DNA from: DASQTB01 sp035642095
Lineage (GTDB): Bacteria; Actinomycetota; UBA4738; CALAEC01
Length of the DNA stretch: 25,280 nucleotides
Assembly (NCBI GenBank): GCA_035642095.1
Contig: DASQTB010000032.1
Coordinates: forward strand, 1 to 25,280
Direction: 5' to 3'
Under the pieces are notes generated by a model, which had not been told where the DNA came from, ran no database searches, and saw nothing but the letters and a program-made list of their open reading frames with translations. This document shows positions 1 to 8,084 of this stretch, one piece after another. Position 1 is the stretch's first letter, and every line of letters begins with the position of its first letter. Position numbers and translations under genes: made by a program.

Positions 1-920
1 TCCACCGCCTCGTGGAGACGGCGCCCGGTCGACAACCGCTCGGCCGTGTCACCGAGCTCGGCCCGCTCCCGCTCCAGGTCGGGAAGGACCGACAGGGCGC
101 TCCGGATGGCCCCGATCCTGGCCGCGAGCGCCTCGTGCCGCTCTCGGTGATGATCGGCCTGCTCCTCAAGGGCCTTCCGTTCGATCCCGATCTGGTCCAC
201 CCGCTCGCGGATCCGGTCCGACTCCCGAAAGTTCGCCTCCGCCTGGCCGGCGCGGGCCGTGGCCTCTTCCAGGGCCATGACCGCCTCCCGGGCCAGCACC
301 TCCCACCTGGCCCGCTCGGCTTCGGCCTCCTCCAATCGAGCCTGCTCCTCCTCGAGATCGGGAAGGGCCCCGGCCATCCGCTCCGCATCCCCCTTCCGTT
401 CCCTGGCCCGCGACCTGGCCTCCGCCCGAGCGTCGTCGACCGGTCGGATCCCGAGAAGCCGAAGGACCATGGCCTTCCGCTCGCCCGGCCGGTACTCGGA
501 GAACGCGTCGAGCTGCTTCTGCTCGGCGAAAACCGAGGCCCGGAACACCTTGTGATCCATGCGCAACAGCCGGCCGAGCTCGGCATCCACATCCGTGACG
601 CCGCTGGCCAGAATGACGTCGCCGACGAACAGCTCGGCGTCGGTCTGGTGGTTCCGTCCCCGGATCGTCCTCCGAACCTCGTAGTGCTGTCCGCCGTGCT
701 CGAACACCAGGCGAACCGCGCCGTCGGTGAGAACGCCGTGCGTCCGGATCTGCCTCTTGTCCGTCCGGGCCCGGCCGTAGAGGGCGTAGGCCACCGACTC
801 CACGAGGGTCGACTTGCCGGCGCCGTTCGGCCCGAAGATCCCGATCACCCGGGCGGGCAGCTCCAGATCGACCTCCTCGAACACCCGGTAGTTGCGAAGG
901 GAGAGCTCGAGGATCCTCAT
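1..920 (-). CDS. sbcC: Rad50/SbcC-type SMC-family ATPase, N-terminal part (runs off the left edge)
   Basis: This is the ATPase partner of the Mre11 nuclease. The complex binds and tethers DNA ends and drives ATP-dependent end processing. About 306 residues are visible and no stop is reached. The Walker A motif GPNGAGKS lies at residues 30-37. A Q-loop-like segment around VFAEQKQLDAF and a conserved PGERKAMVLRLLGI follow near residues 135-160. From about residue 165 the sequence becomes the charged heptad-like coiled coil (many E, R, A, L). The zinc-hook and the second ATPase half must lie outside the window. The ATG at 920 overlaps the stop of the mre11 gene (ATGA), so translation is probably coupled. 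The role is well supported; the SbcC versus Rad50 name is a matter of subfamily. Confidence 0.9.
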   Translation of the reverse strand, partial: MRILELSLRNYRVFEEVDLELPARVIGIFGPNGAGKSTLVESVAYALYGRARTDKRQIRTHGVLTDGAVRLVFEHGGQHYEVRRTIRGRNHQTDAELFVGDVILASGVTDVDAELGRLLRMDHKVFRASVFAEQKQLDAFSEYRPGERKAMVLRLLGIRPVDDARAEARSRARERKGDAERMAGALPDLEEEQARLEEAEAERARWEVLAREAVMALEEATARAGQAEANFRESDRIRERVDQIGIERKALEEQADHHRERHEALAARIGAIRSALSVLPDLERERAELGDTAERLSTGRRLHEAV

Positions 921-2053
921 ACCGTCTCCGACTCCGCCCCGACCAGCAGCTCCTTCCCGGTCGACCGGACCCGGTGGCGATCGAGGCCCGCCAGGTCCTG
1001 TCGCTCGAGGTAGGAGTCCCACTCCACCTCCAGGCGTCCGATCTCCGGCCCGGCCTGCACGGCCAGCGCCTGGGAGGAGAACTCGGGCTCGACCTGTACA
1101 TGGACGGCGCCGGGAACAGCCTCCAGGAAGTCATCCGGCGAGACCTGTCGCAGGGCAGCGGGATCGACCTCGTTCAGGAACAGGCGAACGACGGCTCCTC
1201 GGAGAGATCCCGCTGCGGCCCGGGTCGCCGCGTCGAGGAGCTCTCCCGGACCCATGCCCCCGGCATCGATCGCGAACGTGAGGAGCGGCCGCTCGCCCGG
1301 ATTCGGGTGATGGTCCACCTCACCTGTCGCCGTGTCCAGGACGATCAGCCCCTTCGGGCCCACCTTGTTGTTCGGTCGGTCAGAGAACCAGAAGGAATCG
1401 GTCGATCCCGCGTACCAGGTTCGACGAGAGATCTTCTGAAGCTGGTGATAGTGACCGAGCAGCACGTGATCGAACCGCCGATCGAACGCCCCTTCCGGAA
1501 CCTCGATCTCGTTGATGTCGTACTTGCTCGCCGGTAACGAGGTCAGGGCGACGTGGGCCAGGAGGACGCTCGGGGGATCGGCCCGGAGCTCCGAGGCCGA
1601 ACGTTCCAGCTCGGATCTGAAGTCCTCGACGGAGAGCGTCTGGGGAACGGCGTGAACTCGGACCCCGGCCACCTCGACCGTCACCGCTTCCATTCGCCAG
1701 CAGAAGGTGACGTTGGGGAATACCTCTTCCAGGGCGGCGTAGGGCGAGCCCGTCCCCCGGAGCCGGGGCGTGTCGTGATTTCCGCTGATGGCCACGCCCG
1801 GGATACCGGCCTGCTCCAGCCGGCGGAGGGCCACCAGGACCCGGGTGAACACCCGGTACGAAGGACGGGCGTGGTCGAAGATATCGCCGAGCCACAGGAA
1901 GCCGTCGGGCTCGAGCTCCAGGGTGGTGTCCACGGCCCAGTCGAACGAGCGGAGGAAGTCCTCCTCCCGCAGGTTCCGTCCTTCCTCGTCCCTCAGATGG
2001 GCCAGGTGTGACCGTCCGAGGTGGGCGTCGCCGAGCGCTACCACCCGGGCCAT
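917..2053 (-). CDS. sbcD: Mre11/SbcD-type DNA double-strand break nuclease
   Basis: A 378-residue calcineurin-like metallophosphoesterase of the Mre11/SbcD family, the Mn-dependent nuclease that trims DNA ends with Rad50/SbcC. The phosphodiesterase motifs are all present in order: GDAHLG (D9, H11), GDIFDHARP (D57), GNHD (N92, H93), LLAHVAL, and GHYH about 110 residues further on. The C-terminal third is variable, as usual, and would hold the capping and Rad50-binding region. The ATG directly abuts the TAG of herA (TAGATG), and the stop overlaps the start of the ATPase gene by 4 bp. It is therefore the third cistron of a nurA-herA-mre11-rad50 operon. The length fits the family and the reading frame is intact. 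Confidence 0.93.
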   Translation of the reverse strand: MARVVALGDAHLGRSHLAHLRDEEGRNLREEDFLRSFDWAVDTTLELEPDGFLWLGDIFDHARPSYRVFTRVLVALRRLEQAGIPGVAISGNHDTPRLRGTGSPYAALEEVFPNVTFCWRMEAVTVEVAGVRVHAVPQTLSVEDFRSELERSASELRADPPSVLLAHVALTSLPASKYDINEIEVPEGAFDRRFDHVLLGHYHQLQKISRRTWYAGSTDSFWFSDRPNNKVGPKGLIVLDTATGEVDHHPNPGERPLLTFAIDAGGMGPGELLDAATRAAAGSLRGAVVRLFLNEVDPAALRQVSPDDFLEAVPGAVHVQVEPEFSSQALAVQAGPEIGRLEVEWDSYLERQDLAGLDRHRVRSTGKELLVGAESETV

Positions 2054-3628
2054 CTACTCGGCGAACCCCCTCGCCGCCTCGGCCGGCCGGGGAGGAAGGG
2101 GGGAGGGTCCCCGGACCGACTTCAGGTACTCCTCGTACAGGTGAACCTTCGCGGGGAGGGCGAACGGTGCCTCCAGGTTGGTGACGATGGCCTCGCCCGG
2201 CATCAGCGTCTGGATCTCGGGACCCAGGTCCTTGATGTCCTGCTTGGACGAGCCCCGAAGGATGCTTCGGTCCTTCTCGTCGGCCAGGCCCAGGACGAAG
2301 AAGGTGTTGAACTGACTGAGCAGCTCGTCGTCGATCAGCTTCGGTTGCTGGCTGATGGCGCACAGCCCGATCTTGAACTTCCGGCCCTCTCGGGCCACCC
2401 GGGGGAACACGTTCTCGTCGGACCGCTTGACCCGGGCCAGGACACGCTGAGCTTCCTCCAGAGCCACCAGCGTGGGGGGGAGGGTGGCGAAGGCGTCCCG
2501 ATCCTCCAGCGACCGGCCGGCGAAGGTGTCCAGGAGCCGACGGGTGATGACCGAAGCCACCAGGATCTCCTCGACGTCCGAAAGCCCGCTCGTCTCGACC
2601 AGCACGGAGTGTCCTCCTGACAGCTCTTCGACGATGCGTTCGGACAGCGAGGACTGGGACGGGTCCCGGCTGATGCACGGGAGATCGAGGATCCGCCGGG
2701 CCCGCCGGCGGATCACCCGCAACGTCGCCGGAGAGCCGCCGACCTGGGTGGCCAGATGGTCGAGGTCCTCGGCCTCGTCGGCCACCACCGGCAACCAGTC
2801 GTCTCGGTGAAGGCGCTGCAACCGTTCGATCGCGTCGAGCTGCGGTCCGCTCCACTCGTACGCGGTCTGGAGGTCCCCCGTGGTGAGTTCCGACAGGGAC
2901 AAGCGGAGGGCCGTGTGATCGGCGGCCCCGCCGGGTCGGGTGGCGTAGACCCTCAGCCGGTCGACGGCCCACGGATGGTCGCGGAGACCCCTCCGGGTGC
3001 CGGCCCCCCCGTCCAGGTACTCCCCGTGGGGATCGAACAGGAGCAGCGCGTATCGGCCCTGGGACTCCAGGATCGTCCCGGCCAGGACCTTCATCAGGTT
3101 GGACTTGCCCATGCCCGTCGTGGCGAACACGCCGACGTGCGAGGTCAGCGTGTCACCGCGGATCCCCACCTCCAGGTCGATGGTGTCCTCGCCCGAACGG
3201 AGGAACCCGACCCGGAGGTCACCCATGCGTTCGCGCAGGAAGGCGAAGTCCTCGGCGGTCGGGGCGGTGATCCTGGCGAACTGGGCCGGGAGCGACTTCG
3301 GCTTGCGGAACTCCCCGGACGGGTCGATGTATCCGAGCGGCGCCGCGGTGGCCACCTTGTACAGCCGCTGCTCGGGGTCGTGGAGCGAGTACGGCGTGCC
3401 GGCCGCGTCGCCGGCCATGTACGCCCCGGCGGTCCGCTCCGCCCACCGCGGATCGGTGGAATCGGAACCGTAGGTCACGTCGATGACCCGGAACAAGTAA
3501 CGTCGGCCGCGTTCGGGGTCCTCCGCGGCCAGGAGCTCGCCGAGGAACAGGTCCGTGCCGTGGAACGCTCGGAACTGCGCCTCGAGGACGCTTCGCCCGA
3601 AGATCCTCCCCCTGTACTCGTCGGTCAC
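2054..3628 (-). CDS. herA: HerA-type hexameric DNA translocase/helicase (FtsK-HerA ATPase)
   Basis: A 524-residue HerA/DUF87 ATPase. HerA forms a hexamer that pumps duplex DNA into the NurA nuclease during end resection. Residues 1 to about 155 form an N-terminal HAS-barrel-like region. Walker A is ATTGMGKS (about residues 169-176). The HerA signature FDPHGEY is near 198-204, the Walker B-like strand reads LVALEEAQ, and ISQQP is a sensor-like motif further on. The frame stays open far upstream inside nurA, but the GTG at 3628 is chosen. It overlaps the nurA stop as GTGA, the same 4-bp coupling seen elsewhere in the operon, and the HerA-like sequence (VTDEYRGRIFG) begins exactly there. The family is certain; bacterial HerA proteins are less common than archaeal ones. 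Confidence 0.92.
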   Translation of the reverse strand: MTDEYRGRIFGRSVLEAQFRAFHGTDLFLGELLAAEDPERGRRYLFRVIDVTYGSDSTDPRWAERTAGAYMAGDAAGTPYSLHDPEQRLYKVATAAPLGYIDPSGEFRKPKSLPAQFARITAPTAEDFAFLRERMGDLRVGFLRSGEDTIDLEVGIRGDTLTSHVGVFATTGMGKSNLMKVLAGTILESQGRYALLLFDPHGEYLDGGAGTRRGLRDHPWAVDRLRVYATRPGGAADHTALRLSLSELTTGDLQTAYEWSGPQLDAIERLQRLHRDDWLPVVADEAEDLDHLATQVGGSPATLRVIRRRARRILDLPCISRDPSQSSLSERIVEELSGGHSVLVETSGLSDVEEILVASVITRRLLDTFAGRSLEDRDAFATLPPTLVALEEAQRVLARVKRSDENVFPRVAREGRKFKIGLCAISQQPKLIDDELLSQFNTFFVLGLADEKDRSILRGSSKQDIKDLGPEIQTLMPGEAIVTNLEAPFALPAKVHLYEEYLKSVRGPSPLPPRPAEAARGFAE

Positions 3629-4686
3629 GACCGGTTCAGCACCTCGTGGAAGTCCTGGAACAGCGTCTCGATGTCGTCCTCGGGCATCCCCAGCCGGGCG
3701 AGCTCCCCGCGGAACGTCCGCCGGAGATCGGCCACCGCATAGCCGGAGACTCGCGCCGCGCGGTGGGCCCGGGCCAGCGGGTAGGGGTAGCCCACGAACG
3801 CCGCGTCGTCCGAACAGCCCGCCAGCCGGGCCAGCACGTCCTCGGCCCGGCCGACGCCGCCGGCGAGGTCGACCCGGAACGCGTGCGCCGCGGTCGGAGC
3901 CAGGTGGGCCACGAAGATCTCGCCGACGTACATCCGGGCGAACGTGGGATCCGTCGAGATCCGGGCGAACCACGGCCGCGATCCGAGCTCCCGATCGCCC
4001 CTTCGTTTCAGGAGTCCCACCAGCGGGGCGTTCCGTCCCCAGAACAGGGTGGACGCTTTCACCACGCCGGCCAGGGCCACGCCTCGCTCGACCGCTTCTC
4101 CGTGAACCCGACGGACGTACTCGGCCGGCACGAACGGCCCGCCGTGCAGTGAGCCGTCGACCAGGACCAAGTCGCCCGGGGCAGCCTGGGCGATCGTCCT
4201 GCTCGTCTCCTCCCATTCCGCGCACTCCCGCAGGAAATCGACCGGCCGGAGACGTTCGGGAACCTCCGTGGGAACGTCGCAGGCCATGCGCTCCAGCGTG
4301 CTCCTGTACAAGCCGCGCATCTCGTCCGTGGAGACCGCCCGCACGGTCAGTGGGGGCGCCTCGACCAGATCGGTGACGCCATCCGAGAACCGGACACGGG
4401 CCGCCCGAGAGGCCGCCACCTGGAAGGATCGGCCGTCGGCCAGCACGCACGATCCACCATCGATGGCCCACACGGTCCCGGCGTCGATGGGGGAGAGGGG
4501 AGTCAGCTGGAACGCGTCGGGGTGACCGGCTACGACGACATCGTCGAGCAGCCCCAGCTGTCCCTCGGCCACCCGGATCTCCGCTGCCGGTCGCTCCAGG
4601 AGATCCAGGACGAACGATGCGGCATCATCCACGCCCCGGCTGTCGGCCAGATCGGCTCCGGCGACGATGTCAGCCGGCACGGACAT
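3625..4686 (-). CDS. nurA: NurA-domain 5'-3' nuclease, partner of HerA
   Basis: A 353-residue protein matching the NurA nuclease fold, an RNase H-like enzyme that digests the 5' strand of DNA ends while HerA feeds DNA through it. Two metal-binding aspartate signatures are visible: AIDGGS (D76) and LVDGSL (D177). Later conserved stretches include LVGLLKRR and PWFARIS. It is the first gene of the four-gene operon and starts at ATG 4686. A purine-rich stretch (GAGGGGG) lies about a dozen bases upstream, and a TATCCT -10-like element lies at 4714-4719. The 3' end overlaps herA by 4 bp. The position next to herA makes the call much firmer than the sequence alone would. Confidence 0.87.
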   Translation of the reverse strand: MSVPADIVAGADLADSRGVDDAASFVLDLLERPAAEIRVAEGQLGLLDDVVVAGHPDAFQLTPLSPIDAGTVWAIDGGSCVLADGRSFQVAASRAARVRFSDGVTDLVEAPPLTVRAVSTDEMRGLYRSTLERMACDVPTEVPERLRPVDFLRECAEWEETSRTIAQAAPGDLVLVDGSLHGGPFVPAEYVRRVHGEAVERGVALAGVVKASTLFWGRNAPLVGLLKRRGDRELGSRPWFARISTDPTFARMYVGEIFVAHLAPTAAHAFRVDLAGGVGRAEDVLARLAGCSDDAAFVGYPYPLARAHRAARVSGYAVADLRRTFRGELARLGMPEDDIETLFQDFHEVLNRS

Positions 4687-4713
4687 GAGCGCCCCGCCCC
4701 CTCATCGTGCCGA

Positions 4714-4719
4714 AGGATA
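4714..4719 (-). promoter_or_regulatory. Possible -10 element of the nurA operon
   Basis: TATCCT on the minus strand sits 28 bases upstream of the nurA ATG, giving a leader of roughly 20 nt. No good -35 hexamer is seen at 16-19 bp, so support is weak. Confidence 0.3.
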
Positions 4720-4770
4720 CCGTTCGCTCCCGACATGATCTCGAAACGGGCGTTCGAAGGTGTGACAAGT

Positions 4771-4799
4771 TTGACAGCGAACAAGCCGCCGACTAGCAT
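4771..4799 (+). promoter_or_regulatory. Sigma-70-type promoter TTGACA-17-TAGCAT
   Basis: A perfect -35 (TTGACA, 4771-4776), a 17-bp spacer and TAGCAT (4794-4799) read rightward. Transcription would start near 4806, about 185 nt before the DUF4193 start, so the product is either a long structured leader or a separate small RNA. This is the best consensus promoter of the nurA/DUF4193 intergenic region. Confidence 0.65.
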
Positions 4800-4805
4800 T
4801 CCTTC

Positions 4806-4905
4806 CGCTTCGCCGGACGCGGCGGGGCGCAGGGCTCACAGAGGCTGAGTAGAGAACGCGGCGCCCCGGCGCTGCGGCCCCAAAGGTCTCTGTGGGCCCT
4901 TTCGC
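4806..4905 (+). ncRNA. Candidate structured RNA (small RNA or leader) upstream of DUF4193
   Basis: GGGCTCACAGAG (4832-4843) can pair with CTCTGTGGGCCC (4888-4899) to form a 12-bp stem with one G-U pair, followed by TTTCGC. Inside, CGCGGCGC and GCGCTGCG (about 4857-4875) form a second GC-rich hairpin. The structure lies just downstream of a consensus promoter and ends before a second -10 element (TACAAT, 4956-4961) that could serve the protein gene. The sequence does not match SRP RNA, tmRNA or any riboswitch I recognise. The fold was derived by eye and there is no conservation evidence. The whole 4687-4990 gap holds only these promoters and this structure. Confidence 0.4.
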
Positions 4906-4955
4906 ATCGAGGGAATATCCCGATCCCCTCCGGCGTTCCCCGAACACCCGAGGCG

Positions 4956-4961
4956 TACAAT
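4956..4961 (+). promoter_or_regulatory. -10 element probably serving the DUF4193 gene
   Basis: TACAAT fits the TANNNT pattern and would start transcription near 4968, leaving a leader of about 23 nt that contains the ribosome binding site GGGAAGGA (4972-4979). The -35 region is poor. Confidence 0.4.
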
Positions 4962-4990
4962 GTCCCGTCCTGGGAAGGATCGGCTAAGCC

Positions 4991-5266
4991 GTGGAAGAGC
5001 CCGAGAACGCCGTCGAGCCGGCCGAGGAGCCGGCCGAGGCCAGCCTGGACGAGATGCTGGCCAAGAAGGAAGAGGAGCCCGCCCCGGAGGAGGAGGGGGA
5101 GGAAGAGTCCGTCCTGGAGACGGGCCGTGACGAGCGGGTCGAGTCGCTGTCCGTCAAGGTCGTTCCCCAGCAGCCCACTGAGTTCGTGTGCAAGAACTGC
5201 TTCCTGGTGAAACACCGAAGCCAGTTGGCCGACAAGAAGCGGATGTATTGCGTGGACTGCGCGTAG
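4991..5266 (+). CDS. DUF4193 family protein, acidic N-terminus and C-terminal Cys4 zinc site
   Basis: A 91-residue protein of the actinobacterial DUF4193 family. The first 50 residues are very rich in Glu. The C-terminus carries CKNCFLVKHRSQL followed by MYCVDC, so two CxxC pairs probably bind one zinc ion. The motif with HRSQL is diagnostic of the family. Start GTG 4991 is preceded by GGGAAGGA at 11-nt spacing. The molecular function of the family is unknown; members are small conserved actinobacterial proteins. The lnt-ppm1 gene begins within the 3' end of this gene, so the two are probably co-transcribed. No membrane segment or signal peptide is present. Confidence 0.87.
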   Translation: MEEPENAVEPAEEPAEASLDEMLAKKEEEPAPEEEGEEESVLETGRDERVESLSVKVVPQQPTEFVCKNCFLVKHRSQLADKKRMYCVDCA

Positions 5267-7518
5267 CCGCTGTCCCTCTGCCCCTCTCCCTCCTGCTCGC
5301 CGCGGGATCGGGCCTCACGCTCTGGCTTGCTCTGCCCCCCGCCGATCTCGGCTTCCTGGGCCTCGGAGCCCTGATCCCCTTGCTGTGGGCATTGCGCGGC
5401 GCCGGGGCCCGGCGGGGAGCCCTCCTGGGGCTGGTGTTCGGCCTGGCCTTCTTCGGCCTCCTCCTGTCGTGGCTGCTGCCGGTCACCGGGGTGGGTTGGG
5501 CGGCCCTGGTCCTGGGGGTGGCCGCCTTCCTGGTGATCTTCGGAGCCCTGGTGCCGGTGGTGTGGCGTGACGAGGCACCCGTCCGAACCGCGCTGGCCGT
5601 CGGAGCCGCGTGGGCATTGGTCGAATGGCTTCGGTCGGTATGGCCCTTCGGCGGATGGGCGTGGGTCGGGCTGGGCGCAACGCAGCACGACTCACCCCTC
5701 CTGTCGGGGGCCTCGATGGTGGGCGCCCTGGGGCTGGGCTTCGTGGTGGCCGTCATCAACGCGCTGCTCATCCTGGGGGCGCTCCGGTTGCGGAGCGGCC
5801 TCCGGAGGTGGACGTGGCCGATCGGAGTGGGGGGTGCCATCGCCCTGGCGGCCGCGTTGGTCCCGGTGCCCGCTCCAGCCGGGCCGGCGGTGGACGTGGC
5901 CGTGATCCAGGGGAACGTTCCGCTCCGACTCGGCACGGCCAGCCGGATCATCGAGGACAACATCGTGGCCAGGAACCACGCCGACCTCCATCTCGGGCTC
6001 GCCGCCGACCCGCCGGACCTTGCGGTGTGGCCGGAGAACGCCCTGGACCGCGATCCCACAACGGACCCGATCCTCGGAACCGAGGTCGCCTCGGCCGTCC
6101 GGGTTGTGGGCGCTCCCGCCCTGGTTGGGGCCATCACGGAGACTCCCGACGGGAGGCTCCTGAACGAAGACCTCCTGTACACGCCCGGCGCTGGGGTCGT
6201 CGACCGGTACGCCAAAAACCACCTCCTCCCGTTCGGCGAGTACGTCCCGTTCCGGCGCCAGCTTTCCTGGATCCCCGATGTGGAACGGGTCCGGGCCGAC
6301 CTCTCCCCGGGCGAGGTGCCGGGGAGATTCCGCCTGCCGTCCGGCGATTTCGCCGCGATCATCTGCTTCGAGAACGCCTTTCCGGACCTCGTTCGCGACT
6401 TCGTCACCGAGGAGAGCGGGTTCCTGGTGGTCTCCACGAACAATTCGACGTTCGGGATCAGCGCCGCCCCCGAGCAGCACGTCGTCCTGTCGGAGCTCCG
6501 GGCCGTCGAGTCGGGGCGATGGGTGGTCCACGCCGCGCTCTCCGGGATCTCGGCCTTCATCAGCCCTCGGGGGGAGGTCGTGTCTGACACGCCCCTGTTC
6601 CGGTCGGCGGTGCTTCGAGGGGAGTTCAGGAGAGCCTCGGGGACCACGGTCTACGACGCCATCGGGGGGTGGATGCCCCTTGCTCTCCTGATCCTCCTCG
6701 GACTGGCCTATCTGAGCCCCGGTCGGTCCGCCGGACGGCCGCTCCCGCCGCTACCCGGGGCGTTCCGCCTGAGCGTGGTCCTGCCGACGTACAACGAGCG
6801 CGACACGATCGAGGAGGTGATCGACCGGGTCCTTCAGACGTCCGACCGGGTGGACGTCACGGTGGTCGACGATTCTTCACCGGATGGAACCGGCGACATC
6901 GTCCGAAAGCTCGCCGAGCGCGAGCCCCGGATCACCCTGGTCGAGCGACCCGAGAAGGGCGGGCTGGCCAGCGCCTATCTCGACGGGTTCGTCCTGGCGA
7001 TCGCCGGACGGGCGGACCTCGTCGTGGAGATGGATTCCGACCTGTCGCACCGTCCCGAGGACCTGCCGAGGCTTCTCCACGGGGCCGACCGCTATCACCT
7101 GACCATCGGGAGTCGGTACGTGCCCGGCGGAGAGATCCGGAATTGGAGCCCGGTCCGACGGCTGCTGTCCCGAGGGGGGAACTGGTACGTCCGTCTCCTG
7201 CTGGGCCTCCCCGTGGCCGACGCCACCAGCGGATTCCGAGTCTATCGGCGGGATGCCCTTCGGGAGCTGATCACCCACCGCCTCCGGTCCGAGGGATATG
7301 GCTTCCAGATCGAGTTGGCGTACCGGGCCTGGCGTCGAGGGATGTCGGTGGGGGAGGTGCCCATCACGTTCGAGGAGCGACGGCACGGTCAGTCCAAGAT
7401 CTCCCGGGCCATCGTCGTCGAGGCGTTGTGGCAGGTGTTCGGATGGGCCATCCGGGACCGGCTCCTCCGGCGCCGCCCGCCGTCCCGGGAGCGGCATCCG
7501 AGCGCGCGGCCGGCGTAA
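5248..7518 (+). CDS. lnt: Fused apolipoprotein N-acyltransferase / polyprenol-phosphate mannosyltransferase (Lnt-Ppm1)
   Basis: A two-domain membrane enzyme of about 756 residues. The first part has several hydrophobic membrane segments and a nitrilase-like Lnt domain. The catalytic triad is visible as WPEN (E263), AKNH (K323) and IICFE (C373), numbered from the start used here. This part N-acylates the cysteine of lipoproteins. The second part, after about residue 505, is a GT2 dolichol/polyprenol-phosphate mannose synthase (VVLPTYNE, VVDDSSPDGT, and the DxD of EMDSDLSH at D596/D598). It makes the lipid-linked mannose used for glycolipids and glycoproteins. The same fusion is known as Ppm1 in Mycobacterium tuberculosis. 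The start is uncertain: TTG 5248 (19-bp overlap with DUF4193, AAGAAGCGG upstream) is preferred over GTG 5188, which would overlap by 79 bp. Confidence 0.9.
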   Translation: MRGLRVAAVPLPLSLLLAAGSGLTLWLALPPADLGFLGLGALIPLLWALRGAGARRGALLGLVFGLAFFGLLLSWLLPVTGVGWAALVLGVAAFLVIFGALVPVVWRDEAPVRTALAVGAAWALVEWLRSVWPFGGWAWVGLGATQHDSPLLSGASMVGALGLGFVVAVINALLILGALRLRSGLRRWTWPIGVGGAIALAAALVPVPAPAGPAVDVAVIQGNVPLRLGTASRIIEDNIVARNHADLHLGLAADPPDLAVWPENALDRDPTTDPILGTEVASAVRVVGAPALVGAITETPDGRLLNEDLLYTPGAGVVDRYAKNHLLPFGEYVPFRRQLSWIPDVERVRADLSPGEVPGRFRLPSGDFAAIICFENAFPDLVRDFVTEESGFLVVSTNNSTFGISAAPEQHVVLSELRAVESGRWVVHAALSGISAFISPRGEVVSDTPLFRSAVLRGEFRRASGTTVYDAIGGWMPLALLILLGLAYLSPGRSAGRPLPPLPGAFRLSVVLPTYNERDTIEEVIDRVLQTSDRVDVTVVDDSSPDGTGDIVRKLAEREPRITLVERPEKGGLASAYLDGFVLAIAGRADLVVEMDSDLSHRPEDLPRLLHGADRYHLTIGSRYVPGGEIRNWSPVRRLLSRGGNWYVRLLLGLPVADATSGFRVYRRDALRELITHRLRSEGYGFQIELAYRAWRRGMSVGEVPITFEERRHGQSKISRAIVVEALWQVFGWAIRDRLLRRRPPSRERHPSARPA

Positions 7519-7546
7519 CGGCGCTGATCATCGACGCGGCGCCGCG

Positions 7547-7552
7547 TACGCT
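7547..7552 (+). promoter_or_regulatory. -10 element for a possibly leaderless arsN1 mRNA
   Basis: TACGCT ends exactly 6 nt before the ATG at 7559, with CTGATC at -35 distance (17-bp spacer, 3 of 6 matches). No Shine-Dalgarno sequence is evident before the ATG. Confidence 0.4.
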
Positions 7553-7558
7553 GGTGGG

Positions 7559-8062
7559 ATGACCCAGCCGGTCGTGACCCGCCCGGCGGTCGTCGACGAC
7601 GCGGAGGCGGTGACCCGAATCTACAACCAGGGGATCGAGGAGCGGCAGGCCACCTTCGAGACCCGTCTCCGGAAGTCGGAGGAGATCCGATCGTGGCTCG
7701 GGGAGGGGATCCCGTTCGTCGTGGCCACGATGAATGGGGCGGTGGTGGGATGGGCGGCGGCGCACCCGTATCGACCGGGCCGGACCGTATATCGGGGGGT
7801 GGGCGAGTTCTCCGTGTACGTGGATCGTCGGGCCCGTCGGAACCGGGCCGGACTCGCGCTCCTCGAGGCGCTGATCCAACGATGCCGGGACCGCGGCTTC
7901 TGGAAGCTGGTGGCCCGGGTGTTTCCGGAGAACGAGGCCAGCCGGGCTCTCTGCCGGATGGCGGGATTCCGGGAGGTCGGCGTGTATCGGCACCATGCTC
8001 GGCTCGACGGCCGGTGGCGTGACTGCGTGATCGTCGAGCGGCTCCTCGAGCCTGAACCGTGA
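7559..8062 (+). CDS. arsN1: GNAT N-acetyltransferase, ArsN1/phosphinothricin-acetyltransferase type
   Basis: A 167-residue GNAT acetyltransferase. The pattern RPAVVDDAEAVTRIYNQGIEER and the ending RLDGRWRDCVIVERLL match the ArsN1/Pat/Bar group, which N-acetylates amino-acid antimetabolites such as arsinothricin and phosphinothricin. The acetyl-CoA-binding region RRNRAGLALLEAL is close to the family's R-x-x-G-x-G/A loop, though here the first loop glycine is replaced (RRNRAG). The open frame continues upstream inside lnt-ppm1, but the recognisable family start and the -10 element favour ATG 7559. No other arsenic gene is nearby, so the physiological substrate is not shown by context. General GNAT assignment is firm; substrate specificity is inferred. 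Confidence 0.82.
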   Translation: MTQPVVTRPAVVDDAEAVTRIYNQGIEERQATFETRLRKSEEIRSWLGEGIPFVVATMNGAVVGWAAAHPYRPGRTVYRGVGEFSVYVDRRARRNRAGLALLEALIQRCRDRGFWKLVARVFPENEASRALCRMAGFREVGVYRHHARLDGRWRDCVIVERLLEPEP

Positions 8063-8084
8063 GTCGGACGAAGGGGGGTTGGGC

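Noticed and set aside
3629..4471. Upstream extension of the herA frame by about 280 codons inside nurA
   Set aside because: It is a low-complexity Gly/Arg/Pro frame with no family signal; the recognisable HerA sequence begins at the GTGA overlap.
5154..6647. Long open frame (497 codons) antisense to lnt-ppm1
   Set aside because: High-GC shadow frame rich in Arg, Ser, Thr and Pro with no motif; the sense strand encodes a complete enzyme.
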